Positions 8,521-17,883 of a stretch of 64,000 nucleotides of DNA are shown one piece after another; position 1 is the first letter of the stretch, and the number at the start of each line of letters is the position of its first letter. The notes beneath the pieces were generated by a model. It made no database searches and had not been told where the DNA came from. It saw only the letters and a list, made by a program, of their open reading frames with translations. Location: positions 1-64,000 of the forward strand of contig JBPOFS010000005.1 in the NCBI GenBank assembly GCA_051252515.1, read 5' to 3'. The stretch is from UBA5078 sp051252515 (GTDB lineage: Bacteria > Pseudomonadota > Gammaproteobacteria > Pseudomonadales > Pseudohongiellaceae). The position numbers were made by a program, and so were the translations under genes.

Positions 8521-9174
8521 TCAATGCGCGCTGCGATTGTCGAGAACATCGATATCATCAGGCACTTCGAAAACGAAGTCTGCATCGTCAATAGGCTCAT
8601 TGATCTGGTGTTCAAAGAACTCCCAGAAAGTGCGTTGCCCATTACCACCGTCCACATGAATTGAACTGAGTTTGGAGGCACGAAAATACAGCGTGACGCG
8701 CTCATATAAACTCGCTGGGTCTATGGGCTCTAGAATGAACTCGTAAGCGCTCCCATTGCCCACATCGCCACCACTGATGAAGTAATCGGCTTGAATTTGA
8801 TCGATTTGCCCATTCAACAGCTGTGCGGCAAGCTCTGAGCGCTCGGCATCCCAATCCTCAATGCTGACTTGCAGCAGATCAGGTTGATAGTTCCACAGGC
8901 TTTTACCATCGGTGACAATAAGCTCCGGATAAGGCTCTATTGTTTCCCAGTAGAATCCATCAGGGCGTTTGAGCTTGAACCGAATATTGCTCTCCTCCAA
9001 CACGCCACCACTGGACTCAACAATAAGCTGACGAACATCCGCTTGAAAGGTCTCAATCGAGGCCAGTAATTGCTCTAGCTCACTAGCAGCACTGTCTTGC
9101 CCATACGCTTTGCTAAGCGCAAACACACAAACGCTGCTAAGCAGTATAAAGCGAAGTGAAAATCCTAAACGCAT
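8521..9174 (-). CDS. lolA: Outer-membrane lipoprotein carrier LolA
   Basis: This periplasmic chaperone of 217 aa takes lipoproteins from the LolCDE complex to LolB. It starts MRLGFSLRFILL with a cleavable Sec signal peptide ending near YGQDS. The open frame extends 17 codons upstream into ftsK, but the ATG at 9174 puts the signal peptide at the N-terminus. The mature part shows the typical start with LEQLLASIETFQADVRQ and a FYWETIEPYPELIVTDGK-like segment. The start is 13 bases after ftsK. Confidence 0.92.
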   Translation of the reverse strand: MRLGFSLRFILLSSVCVFALSKAYGQDSAASELEQLLASIETFQADVRQLIVESSGGVLEESNIRFKLKRPDGFYWETIEPYPELIVTDGKSLWNYQPDLLQVSIEDWDAERSELAAQLLNGQIDQIQADYFISGGDVGNGSAYEFILEPIDPASLYERVTLYFRASKLSSIHVDGGNGQRTFWEFFEHQINEPIDDADFVFEVPDDIDVLDNRSAH

Positions 9175-9187
9175 AGTAAAATCCCAA

Positions 9188-11521
9188 TTAGCGAGGCGGT
9201 GGTGCAATGACTTCACGGGCTCCATTGGAGCTCATCGAGGAGACCACACCGGCGGCTTCCATTGCATCAATCATACGTGCGGCGCGGTTATAACCGATGC
9301 GCAATTTACGTTGTACCGCTGATATAGACGCTTTACGAGTTTCAGTAACGAAGGCCACGGCCTCATCATAAAGGGCGTCAGATTCTTCAGCGCCGCCCTC
9401 CTCATCTCCAAATCCGCCAGAATCACGGTCATCACCGCCTTGTGTAATCTCCTCGATATACACCGGTGTTCCACGCGACTTCCAATCCGCGACTACGCGG
9501 TGAACCTCTTCATCACTAACAAACGCGCCGTGTACACGAGTGGCGACTCCGCCCCCAGGTGGCATATACAACATATCGCCGTTACCCAGCAGTTGCTCGG
9601 CGCCGCCTTCACCCAAGATAGTGCGCGAGTCGATTTTCGACTGCACCATAAAGGAAAGTCTTGTGGGGACGTTCGCCTTGATTAAGCCCGTCAGTACATC
9701 AACAGAAGGACGCTGAGTGGCCAATATCAAGTGAATCCCCGCGGCACGAGCTTTCTGGGCGATTCGCGCAATGAGCTCTTCCACCTTCTTGCCAACCACC
9801 ATCATCATGTCGGCTAACTCATCCACGATAACGACAATCATCGGCAAGGTTTCCAGCACTGGGGCCTGTTGCTCTGTCAGCGGCTCCATCGGATCAGGAC
9901 GCCACAAGGGGTCAATGATCGGTTCGCCACTTTTAATCGCATCGGCGACTTTCTTGTTGTAACCGGCAAGATTACGCACACCAAGGGCCGACATTAACTT
10001 ATAGCGACGCTCCATCTCGGCCACGCTCCAGCGCAGGCCATTTGCCGCATCTTTCATGTCCGTAATAACCGGCGTCAGCAAATGAGGAATCCCGTCGTAC
10101 ACGGAAAGCTCAAGCATTTTGGGGTCGATCATGATCATCCGCACCTGCTCTGGTGTGGATTTAAAGAGAAGACTCAAGATCATGGCGTTGATCCCGACGG
10201 ATTTACCGGAACCCGTGGTCCCTGCGACCAGCAAATGTGGCATTTTAGCCAAGTCGACAATCATTGCCTTGCCGACGATGTCATGGCCAAGTGCCATACT
10301 CAGTGGCGACGATGATTTATCAAAGTCGGTCGAGGCTAACACTTGGCTGAGCATGATCATTTCACGATGCTCGTTTGGAATCTCAATCCCTATCACTGTT
10401 TTGCCTGGGATCACTTCCACGACTCGGACACTGACAAGTGCTAATGAGCGCGCAAGGTCTTTGCCTAAACTGGTAATACGGCTCGCTTTAATCCCTGGGG
10501 CCGGTTGCACCTCAAAGCGTGTAATCACGGGCCCCGGGTTCACCTCTGTCACTTGGATCTCAATACCGAAGTCGCCCAATTTGATCTCTAACAAGCGTGA
10601 CATCGCCTCTAGAGACTCTTTTGAGAACCCAGGCTTAGACTCGCCTTTGTACTCGTCTAACAAAGCAATGGCAGGCAAATCACCGGGATTAGGGGCTGTA
10701 AATAAACGCCCTTGCCTTTCCTTCTCGACCCGTGCGCTTTTGACTACCGGCTTTTTGATCACCGGCGCGATGGTGGGAGGAACGCGTTTTTTCTCTTTTT
10801 CAATATAGGTATCTAAGGTCTTCTTGCGTGTCTGACGAATTTGTCTTGTCTCAGACTCCTCTTTCTTGGTGCTCAACCAGCTTGACCAGGCCTGCATTAA
10901 CCATGCGGCCCAGCTTAAGGTGAGCTCGCCGGTGCGATCGACAAGGCGCAACCATGAGATCTCTACGCTGATCGTCAACCCTAATAGGAACAGAGCGAAA
11001 TACAATAATGTGCTGCCAACTACAGCGAAGACGGGAACGGTGACATTGACCATCATCGAACCAATCACTCCACCCGCTAGCCAAGGGACATTCTGATCAA
11101 TCTCAAAGTGCATCGTTGCCAAGGCACAGGCGCCGATCGCCAGCAAGATGATCCCTGTCGCCTTAAGCGCGAACATCGGCCAAGAGAAGAGCTCTTCGCT
11201 TTCCTCGGACTTGCGCAAGAAGCCCACCGCCTTCAGCCCCAATGCCAAAGGAAACAGATACGCGAAATAGCCAAACAAATGGAATAGTAAATCCGCAATC
11301 CACGCGCCCGATTGTCCAACGGCATTATCAACTTCAGAACCGCTGCCCGTTGTGGTGAAACCTGGGTCACTAGGCGAATAGCTGATTAACGCAATCAGTA
11401 AAAACAGGCCAACAAGAAAGCTCATGATAAGCGCCGCTTCTCGCAAGATTCTTTGGGTTACAGACTTAAGCTGCTGTTCTTTATTGACTTTCTTTTGAGG
11501 TTTATTTTTCAAACTTTTCAA
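9188..11521 (-). CDS. ftsK: DNA translocase FtsK
   Basis: The divisome protein that pumps chromosome ends through the septum and activates XerCD at dif. Four N-terminal membrane segments (about the first 200 residues) are followed by a short basic linker. Next comes the RecA-like motor with Walker A GTTGSGKSVGINAM and Walker B MIVVIVDELADMMM. At the C-terminus is a winged-helix gamma domain that reads KOPS sequences. At roughly 780 aa the linker is short compared with E. coli (1329 aa), as in Pseudomonas-type FtsK. No ATG exists before the first membrane segment, so a TTG near 11521 or 11512 is likely. The frame stays open to 11605, so the exact start is unsettled. Confidence 0.92.
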   Translation of the reverse strand: MKSLKNKPQKKVNKEQQLKSVTQRILREAALIMSFLVGLFLLIALISYSPSDPGFTTTGSGSEVDNAVGQSGAWIADLLFHLFGYFAYLFPLALGLKAVGFLRKSEESEELFSWPMFALKATGIILLAIGACALATMHFEIDQNVPWLAGGVIGSMMVNVTVPVFAVVGSTLLYFALFLLGLTISVEISWLRLVDRTGELTLSWAAWLMQAWSSWLSTKKEESETRQIRQTRKKTLDTYIEKEKKRVPPTIAPVIKKPVVKSARVEKERQGRLFTAPNPGDLPAIALLDEYKGESKPGFSKESLEAMSRLLEIKLGDFGIEIQVTEVNPGPVITRFEVQPAPGIKASRITSLGKDLARSLALVSVRVVEVIPGKTVIGIEIPNEHREMIMLSQVLASTDFDKSSSPLSMALGHDIVGKAMIVDLAKMPHLLVAGTTGSGKSVGINAMILSLLFKSTPEQVRMIMIDPKMLELSVYDGIPHLLTPVITDMKDAANGLRWSVAEMERRYKLMSALGVRNLAGYNKKVADAIKSGEPIIDPLWRPDPMEPLTEQQAPVLETLPMIVVIVDELADMMMVVGKKVEELIARIAQKARAAGIHLILATQRPSVDVLTGLIKANVPTRLSFMVQSKIDSRTILGEGGAEQLLGNGDMLYMPPGGGVATRVHGAFVSDEEVHRVVADWKSRGTPVYIEEITQGGDDRDSGGFGDEEGGAEESDALYDEAVAFVTETRKASISAVQRKLRIGYNRAARMIDAMEAAGVVSSMSSNGAREVIAPPPR

Positions 11522-11788
11522 ATACCTGCATTTAAATTTTATATCAAATTCTAGATTCTTAATGGGGCTATCATAATCAATTTTGAGCGCTCCGAAAACA
11601 AGCAAAACAGCGCACAGGTTCTAATTTTCTAGAAAAAGGCATGAGTAAGACAAGGGGATCATCTAGAATAAGCGCAAATTCAGCACCAGCCCTTTAAATA
11701 TTGAGTGCTCGCACCCACCTTTGAGCCTATCCCCCGATGCTTAGACGGTGGCGAATCACGCTAGCCGATCAACAGGAAATCTAATTTT

Positions 11789-12736
11789 ATGACCGACACT
11801 ATTCACCACAAGCTCATTATTCTAGGTTCTGGCCCTGCGGGCTATAGCGCCGCCATTTACGCTGCACGCGCCAATCTCAATCCTGTTGTGATCACTGGCA
11901 TGGAGCAAGGTGGACAATTAACTACCACCACTGATGTCGATAACTGGCCAGGTGACGTCGAAGGCTTGCAAGGCCCCGCCTTGATGGAGCGGATGCAAAG
12001 ACACGCCGAGCGCTTTGATACACAAATCGTGTTTGATCATATCAATGAAACAGACTTGTCCAAGCGCCCTTTCACACTAAAAGGCGATTCTAGCGTCTAT
12101 ACCTGTGACGCCCTCATCATTGCGACTGGAGCCTCCGCTCAATACTTAGGCCTTCCCTCAGAAGAAGCCTTTATGGGCAAAGGCGTCAGCGCCTGTGCAA
12201 CCTGTGACGGCTTTTTCTATCGTGACAAGCCAGTAGCGGTTATCGGTGGCGGCAACACCGCTGTCGAAGAAGCGCTGTACCTGTCCAATATCGCCTCACA
12301 CGTCACTTTGGTGCACCGCCGCCAGACGCTGCGCGCTGAAAAGATTCTGCAAGACAAGCTATTCGATAAAGTGAAAGCTGGAAAAATCACGATTGAGTGG
12401 GACCACAACCTCGAAGAAGTGCTTGGTGATGTAATGGGCGTTACCGGTTTACGGATTGCTCACACAGAAACCAAAGCCGCTAAAGAATTGAAAGTCGACG
12501 GTGTCTTCATTGCCATTGGTCACAAGCCCAACTCAGACATCTTTGCTGGACAGCTTGAGATGCACGATGGTTATGTGGTCATCAATAGCGGCATTGCAGG
12601 CAATGCCACGCAAACCAGCATTGAAGGAATTTTTGCAGCCGGCGATATTGCCGACCACGTGTATCGGCAAGCGATCACCTCGGCGGGCTTTGGTTGCATG
12701 GCGGCACTAGATGCCGAGAAATACCTCGATCAATAA
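11789..12736 (+). CDS. trxB: Thioredoxin reductase
   Basis: NADPH-dependent flavoenzyme of 315 aa that keeps thioredoxin reduced. The FAD-binding GSGPAG is at residues 13-18, the redox centre CATC at 136-139, and the NADPH-binding GGGNTAVEEA follows near residue 155. ACAGGA precedes the ATG. It is divergent from ftsK, and aat follows after 18 bases, as in the E. coli region trxB-ftsK-lolA and aat. Confidence 0.97.
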   Translation: MTDTIHHKLIILGSGPAGYSAAIYAARANLNPVVITGMEQGGQLTTTTDVDNWPGDVEGLQGPALMERMQRHAERFDTQIVFDHINETDLSKRPFTLKGDSSVYTCDALIIATGASAQYLGLPSEEAFMGKGVSACATCDGFFYRDKPVAVIGGGNTAVEEALYLSNIASHVTLVHRRQTLRAEKILQDKLFDKVKAGKITIEWDHNLEEVLGDVMGVTGLRIAHTETKAAKELKVDGVFIAIGHKPNSDIFAGQLEMHDGYVVINSGIAGNATQTSIEGIFAAGDIADHVYRQAITSAGFGCMAALDAEKYLDQ

Positions 12737-12754
12737 GCTTCGCGAGATCGCGCA

Positions 12755-13462
12755 ATGAGCACTCTGCCTTGGCTTAGCGACACGCTTTTGGACTTTCCTC
12801 CGGTAAGCCAAGCGCTCAAAGACCCCGACGGTTTATTAGCCGTTGGGGGCGATCTGCGCAGTGCGCGCCTTATCAATGCCTACCAACACGGCATATTTCC
12901 TTGGTATCAAGACGATCAACCGATTCTCTGGTGGTCCCCAGCTTTGCGCATGGCCTTAGCCCCAGAGCAATTGCGGGTGTCTCGTAGTATGCGCAAAATA
13001 CTGCGCAAACAACCCTACCGTGTCACGCTCGATACGGCCTTCCAAGAAGTGATCGAGCATTGCGCCGATGTGCGCGAGGACGACGGCACATGGATTACTC
13101 CCGAAATGCAGGAAGCCTATTGCCAACTGCACGAGCAAGGCGTTGCCCATTCCGTAGAGGTCTGGGAGGATGATCAATTGGTGGGCGGGCTTTATGGCAT
13201 CGCGATGGGCCAACTCTTTTTTGGCGAATCGATGTTCAGTTTGCGCGATAACGCGTCTAAAATTGGTTTTATTAGACTCGTTGAACAACTTCAAGCGTGG
13301 CAATATCAACTCATAGACTGCCAAGTGCCCAGTGAGCATCTACGCAGCTTAGGGGCAGAAGATATGCCTAGAGACGTATTCCTAGAACATTTGCAACGGT
13401 GCAAATCGCTTCCTGGGCGGGAAGGTCCTTGGCAATTGGAGACTGACCACTTTGCAAACTGA
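12755..13462 (+). CDS. aat: Leucyl/phenylalanyl-tRNA-protein transferase Aat
   Basis: This 235-aa enzyme adds Leu or Phe from aminoacyl-tRNA to proteins with N-terminal Lys or Arg, making them ClpS/ClpAP substrates. Family motifs FPPVSQALKDPDGLLAVGG, HGIFPWY and WWSPALRMAL are at the start. GLYGIAMGQLFFGESMFS is in the catalytic GNAT-like domain. It overlaps bpt. Both clpS and clpA are encoded 1-4 kb away, so the N-degron pathway is clustered here. Confidence 0.96.
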   Translation: MSTLPWLSDTLLDFPPVSQALKDPDGLLAVGGDLRSARLINAYQHGIFPWYQDDQPILWWSPALRMALAPEQLRVSRSMRKILRKQPYRVTLDTAFQEVIEHCADVREDDGTWITPEMQEAYCQLHEQGVAHSVEVWEDDQLVGGLYGIAMGQLFFGESMFSLRDNASKIGFIRLVEQLQAWQYQLIDCQVPSEHLRSLGAEDMPRDVFLEHLQRCKSLPGREGPWQLETDHFAN

Positions 13463-14174
13463 TGAAATACAAAAATTACAGTTCTATCAGACAAGCCCGC
13501 ACCCCTGTAGCTATCTACCCGATCGCGAAGCCCGCACTATTTTCCTAGACCCCGCTGTCCCGCTCTCCAAAGCACTCTACAGTCGCATGCTAACGGCAGG
13601 GTTTCGGCGCAGCGGTGACCACCTGTATCGCCCTGGATGTGAAACTTGTCAGGCCTGTGTCTCTTGCCGTGTGCAAGTGCAAAACTTCACTTTGAGTCGA
13701 CGCTTTAAACGCGTCACCAAACGCAACCAAGACCTCGTTAGCAAAGAGTTGACCAGTCTTGATGACCCTGCGATTTATGCCCTATACAGCCATTACATTG
13801 AAACAAGGCATACCGATGGCGATATGTACCCTCCTTCCCCAGAGCAATATCAAAACTTCATTGAAACCAGAACAGAGTCGACAAAGTTTTTTGGCTTTTA
13901 CGAGCAATCACGACTTTTAGCCGTCAGCGTTATAGACGAACTCGACCATGGGCTATCGGCGATGTACACATTTTTTGACCCTGAGCTAAACAAACGTTCT
14001 TTGGGTAGCTATATAATATTGTGGCAAATTGAGAAAGCCCGGCAGCTCAATTTGCCTTATGTTTATCTTGGGTATTGGGTCAAAGATTGCGACAAAATGC
14101 GCTATAAAACGGATTTCCAACCACTGGAAATGTTTGTAGGCAATGGCTGGGAGTTATTCACCGAAGCCCCTTAG
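13452..14174 (+). CDS. bpt: Aspartate/glutamate leucyltransferase Bpt (ATE-like)
   Basis: A 240-aa member of the arginyl-tRNA-protein transferase family. Bacterial Bpt adds Leu to N-terminal Asp or Glu and thereby widens the ClpS N-degron pathway. The N-terminal cysteine cluster (CETCQACVSCRV, near residue 55) and the HPCSYLPDREA start are typical. The only suitable start is TTG at 13452, overlapping the end of aat by 11 bases in another frame. This suggests translational coupling and low, linked expression. Confidence 0.93.
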   Translation: MQTDEIQKLQFYQTSPHPCSYLPDREARTIFLDPAVPLSKALYSRMLTAGFRRSGDHLYRPGCETCQACVSCRVQVQNFTLSRRFKRVTKRNQDLVSKELTSLDDPAIYALYSHYIETRHTDGDMYPPSPEQYQNFIETRTESTKFFGFYEQSRLLAVSVIDELDHGLSAMYTFFDPELNKRSLGSYIILWQIEKARQLNLPYVYLGYWVKDCDKMRYKTDFQPLEMFVGNGWELFTEAP

Positions 14175-14302
14175 GCAAACCCTAAAGAGACTCTTTTCGC
14201 AGGAATTTTGCTAATTCCTAGTAAATGAGGCAAAATGCGCGCACGTTTTTGTCCGCAATCGACACTTAGTGCTCGAACACACAACTCAGGATTGAATAGT
14301 TA

Positions 14303-14521
14303 ATGGCAAAAGAAGATCAAATTGAAATGGATGGCGAAGTCGTAGACACGCTTCCTAACACCATGTTCCGCGTAAAATTAGAGAACGGCCACATTGTGAC
14401 CGCTCATATCTCTGGAAAAATGCGCAAGAACTACATCCGTATCCTTACGGGCGACCAAGTCAAAGTCGAACTGACTCCTTATGACTTGAGCAAAGGTCGA
14501 ATCACTTACCGCGCTCGATAA
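14303..14521 (+). CDS. infA: Translation initiation factor IF-1
   Basis: A 72-aa OB-fold protein that binds the ribosomal A site during initiation. The sequence (GEVVDTLPNTMFRVKLENG, HISGKMRKNYIRILTGD) is nearly identical to E. coli IF-1. The location after aat/bpt and before convergent clpA matches E. coli. A weak hairpin (AGCGAG / CTCGCT followed by TTT, about 14527-14555) may end transcription. Confidence 0.98.
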   Translation: MAKEDQIEMDGEVVDTLPNTMFRVKLENGHIVTAHISGKMRKNYIRILTGDQVKVELTPYDLSKGRITYRAR

Positions 14522-14538
14522 ACTGCAGCGAGCGCTTC

Positions 14539-16833
14539 TCAGCCCTCGCTTTTGCTTAGTTCCCTGCCCTCTGCACTCTTGCGTCCTGTGATGGCGAGTT
14601 TAACCTCGTCTTTCTCAATTGAAACGACGACTTCGCCGCCATTGGACAGCTCGCCAAACAGTATGGCTTCGGCTAAGGCTTTCTTCAGCTTCTCTTGAAT
14701 CAACCTTGCCATTGGGCGCGCGCCCATGGTCTCGCTATACCCATGCTCAACAAACCAGTCCCTAGCGCTGTCATCGACATGCAATGTGACCTTCTTGTCA
14801 TCGAGCTGCACCTGCAGTTCAACAAGGAACTTGTCCACGACTGTACGAATCGTTTCCGTATTGAGCGCACCAAACTGAACGATGGCATCCAAACGGTTAC
14901 GGAACTCAGGCGTGAAGGTTCTTTTCAAAGCCTCCATACCGTCAGTGCTATGGTTTTGCTTACTAAAGCCTATCGAAGCGCGTGACATCTCTTGCGCCCC
15001 GGCATTCGTTGTCATGATTAAAATGACATTGCGGAAGTCGGCTTTGCGGCCGTTGTTATCTGTCAACGAACCGTGATCCATAACCTGCAGCAACAAGTTA
15101 AAGACGTCTGGGTGTGCTTTTTCGATCTCGTCGAGCAATAGAACACAATGTGGGTTCTTAGCGACAGCCTCTGTTAACAAGCCGCCTTGATCGAAGCCCA
15201 CATAACCAGGAGGCGCCCCAATCAATCGAGACACCGTATGGCGTTCCATGTATTCAGACATATCAAAACGCAGCAGCTCGATTCCAAGAATTTTCGCCAA
15301 TTGTCGTGATACTTCTGTCTTGCCCACACCGGTAGGCCCAGAGAACAAATAAGAGCCGATAGGCTTATCTGGATGATTAAGTCCTGCGCGAGATAATTTA
15401 ATGGCTGAATCAAGGTTATCAATTGCCACTTCTTGACCAAAGACCACCATGCGCAGATTGTCTTTGAGGTTTTTCAAGGACTCCACATCATTGCTAGACA
15501 CATGTTTCGGCGGAATGCGTGCAATCGCCGCCACCACTTTCTCCATGTCTTGAGCTTGAATCAATTTTTTGCGCTTACTGGCTGGCTGAAGGCGCTGAAA
15601 AGCCCCTGCTTCGTCAATCACGTCAATAGCCTTGTCAGGCATAAAACGATCGTTGATATAGCGCCCAGCAAGCTCAGAGGCCACTCGTAAGGCATTATCA
15701 CTGTAACGTAGCTCGTGATGTGCCTCGAATCGAGATTTAAGCCCTTTTAGAATGCGATAGGTCGTTTCGACATCGGGCTCTTCCACATCAATTTTCTGGA
15801 AGCGTCGTGACAACGCGCGATCCTTCTCAAAGATGCCGCGGTACTCTTGGTACGTAGTAGAGCCTACGCAGCGAAGATCCCCAGAGGTTAATACTGGTTT
15901 GAGTAGGTTTGAGGCATCCATAACCCCACCGGAAGCAGCTCCTGCGCCGATGATGGTGTGAATCTCATCAATGAAGAGAATCGCCTTCGGGTTTTTCTTA
16001 AGCTCGCCTAACAGCGCCTTAAAACGCTTCTCGAAGTCCCCTCGGTATTTAGTGCCTGCCAACAAGGCGCCAAGGTCCAGTGAGTAGATCACATTGCCTT
16101 TAAGCACGTCTGGCACCTGATCTTCGACGATCATGCGCGCAAGCCCTTCAACCACAGCCGTTTTACCGACTCCGGACTCTCCCACCAATAGTGGATTGTT
16201 CTTGCGACGGCGCGATAACACCTGAATCAAGCGAGTGACTTCTTCGTCACGCCCGATCAAAGGATCGATCTTGCCCAGTTCGGCTTGATGATTAAGATTC
16301 GTCGCGAAATTGTCCAGCGCACTAGCGGCGCTCTCAATGTCATCCTCTTCACCCTCTTGATGAGAGTTTTCCGAGTCAGGTTCACCTTCGCGTCCTGGCA
16401 CTTTAGAGGTCCCGTGCGTGATGTAGTTGACCACATCAATACGAGCGATATCTTGCTGTCTTAGCAGAAACACCGCTTGGCTTTCCTGCTCACTGAAAAT
16501 AGCGACTAGGACGTTAGCCCCTGACACCTCACGCTTTCCGGAGGACTGCACATGAAAGACTGCACGCTGCAGCACTCTCTGGAAGCCCAGTGTCGGTTGG
16601 GTTTCACGCTCGATCTCGAGCTCTGGGATTAGTGGCGTCGTGGTATCCACAAAATCCAATAATTCAGCACGTAAACGTGCCATATCGGCGCCGCACGCAA
16701 GTAACACCTGCGCTGCGACCTCGTTGTCCATTAAGGCAAGCAATAAATGCTCTACCGTCATATATTCATGTCGCTTCTTCCTGGCTCCGGAAAAGGCGCT
16801 GTTCAAAGTAATTTCTAGATCTTTGCTCAACAT
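14539..16833 (-). CDS. clpA: ClpA, ATPase of the ClpAP protease
   Basis: Hsp100 unfoldase of 764 aa that feeds substrates to ClpP. The N-domain (about 1-145) is the docking site for ClpS. An acidic linker follows (near 150-170). Then come two AAA+ modules with Walker A GESGVGKTAVVEG (first) and GPTGVGKTEVSRQL (second), and Walker B LFIDEIHTIIGAG and LLLDEIEKAHPD. The C-terminal segment holds the ClpP-binding loop. It starts 14 bases after clpS with a clear GGAAGG site. Confidence 0.97.
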   Translation of the reverse strand: MLSKDLEITLNSAFSGARKKRHEYMTVEHLLLALMDNEVAAQVLLACGADMARLRAELLDFVDTTTPLIPELEIERETQPTLGFQRVLQRAVFHVQSSGKREVSGANVLVAIFSEQESQAVFLLRQQDIARIDVVNYITHGTSKVPGREGEPDSENSHQEGEEDDIESAASALDNFATNLNHQAELGKIDPLIGRDEEVTRLIQVLSRRRKNNPLLVGESGVGKTAVVEGLARMIVEDQVPDVLKGNVIYSLDLGALLAGTKYRGDFEKRFKALLGELKKNPKAILFIDEIHTIIGAGAASGGVMDASNLLKPVLTSGDLRCVGSTTYQEYRGIFEKDRALSRRFQKIDVEEPDVETTYRILKGLKSRFEAHHELRYSDNALRVASELAGRYINDRFMPDKAIDVIDEAGAFQRLQPASKRKKLIQAQDMEKVVAAIARIPPKHVSSNDVESLKNLKDNLRMVVFGQEVAIDNLDSAIKLSRAGLNHPDKPIGSYLFSGPTGVGKTEVSRQLAKILGIELLRFDMSEYMERHTVSRLIGAPPGYVGFDQGGLLTEAVAKNPHCVLLLDEIEKAHPDVFNLLLQVMDHGSLTDNNGRKADFRNVILIMTTNAGAQEMSRASIGFSKQNHSTDGMEALKRTFTPEFRNRLDAIVQFGALNTETIRTVVDKFLVELQVQLDDKKVTLHVDDSARDWFVEHGYSETMGARPMARLIQEKLKKALAEAILFGELSNGGEVVVSIEKDEVKLAITGRKSAEGRELSKSEG

Positions 16834-16847
16834 AGCTTTGCCTTCCG

Positions 16848-17231
16848 TTAACTATCGATTTCTACATGACAAAGAAGCGGCTGATCACAATCACGCGAGT
16901 AATCATTGACTTGCTGCGCTTTTGTTTCCGCGACGTCTTTACTGAAAACCCCGCATACCGCCTTGCCTTCAGTATGTACCCTTAACATGATCTGTGTCGC
17001 CTTTTCTACGTTCATACTAAAGAACGAACACAGCACATCAATCACAAAATCCATTGGCGTATAGTCATCATTGAAAAGAACAACTTTATACATTGGGGGG
17101 CGCGCCAGCTTTGGCCGCGCGTTCTCGGTTGCAATGGCGTCATCACGCTCATCATCAGAAGAACCCCATTGGCCGGAGTCCGCCATAGACGAAGGCGTTA
17201 CGCCTACTATTGAAACTTCACTATCTAACAT
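16848..17231 (-). CDS. clpS: ClpS, adaptor of ClpAP
   Basis: A 127-aa adaptor that binds N-degron residues and delivers substrates to ClpA. The core starts at YKVVLFNDDYTPMDFVIDVL, where the N-degron pocket lies, and contains the typical HTEGKAVCGVF. The N-terminal extension of about 45 residues is longer than in E. coli ClpS (106 aa). It precedes clpA and is divergent from cspD, the usual arrangement. Confidence 0.96.
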   Translation of the reverse strand: MLDSEVSIVGVTPSSMADSGQWGSSDDERDDAIATENARPKLARPPMYKVVLFNDDYTPMDFVIDVLCSFFSMNVEKATQIMLRVHTEGKAVCGVFSKDVAETKAQQVNDYSRDCDQPLLCHVEIDS

Positions 17232-17529
17232 CTTTACGGATTTCCTACTGCTTTACTAATGGGAGAGCGCCCACCACCGCTTTAGACCTGAACTATTTAA
17301 GCTAATAATACGCTCGAATTCACAGATACGAAAAATTAATTTCTACCCTTGTGCGGCAATCCACACCCCTTCATTTCCTGCGCTATACGCACTAGCTTGA
17401 TCTCTTTATGGGGGCAGTCATCCGCACTATCAACATTGACAAGCTAATGGCAGTACGTTATACGAAGTGCTGCTAGTGGTTATCCTTGGTAAATAAAATA
17501 ACAACAACACGTTACACGGGAGTTTTGCC

Positions 17530-17775
17530 ATGAATACTGGGCAAGTGAAGTGGTTTAATAACGCAAAAGGGTTTGGCTTTATTCTTCCTGATAATGGCGG
17601 CGATGATCTATTCGCGCATTATTCAGCAATTGGAATGGAGGGCTATAAAACGTTAAAGGCTGGGCAGACGGTTTCTTTCGAGACTATAGAAGGCCCCAAA
17701 GGGCTGCATGCTGCTAATATTATGCCGATTGGACTCGATCCAACGGAAGAATCTACGGCGAGTGATGACAGTTGA
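17530..17775 (+). CDS. cspD: Cold-shock-domain protein, CspD-like
   Basis: An 81-aa single-domain nucleic-acid-binding protein with RNP1 KGFGFI and RNP2-like DLFAHYSAI. It has the tail beyond residue 70 typical of CspD, the stationary-phase inhibitor of replication. Location divergent from clpS-clpA supports cspD over other csp genes. CGGGAG precedes the ATG. The 298-base gap before it, shared with clpS, holds both promoters, but no box is clear enough to call. Confidence 0.88.
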   Translation: MNTGQVKWFNNAKGFGFILPDNGGDDLFAHYSAIGMEGYKTLKAGQTVSFETIEGPKGLHAANIMPIGLDPTEESTASDDS

Positions 17776-17811
17776 ACCATCCGCCTCCTTAAGAGACAAC
17801 TCTAGTCAATA

Positions 17812-17842
17812 GCCCTTCATCACGCTAATCGCAATGAAGGGC
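17812..17842. terminator. Hairpin between convergent cspD and icd
   Basis: A perfect 9-bp stem GCCCTTCAT / ATGAAGGGC with a 13-base loop lies between the two convergent stop codons. No T run follows on either strand. It may end or stabilise transcripts from both sides but is not a classical intrinsic terminator. Confidence 0.45.
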
Positions 17843-17883
17843 CACCTGACAACATCTCACATCAAAATGCTACGACAACCGCC

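Noticed and set aside
10119..10808. 229-codon plus-strand open frame within ftsK
   Set aside because: It is an antisense shadow of the FtsK motor domain, with Ser/Thr-rich random composition.
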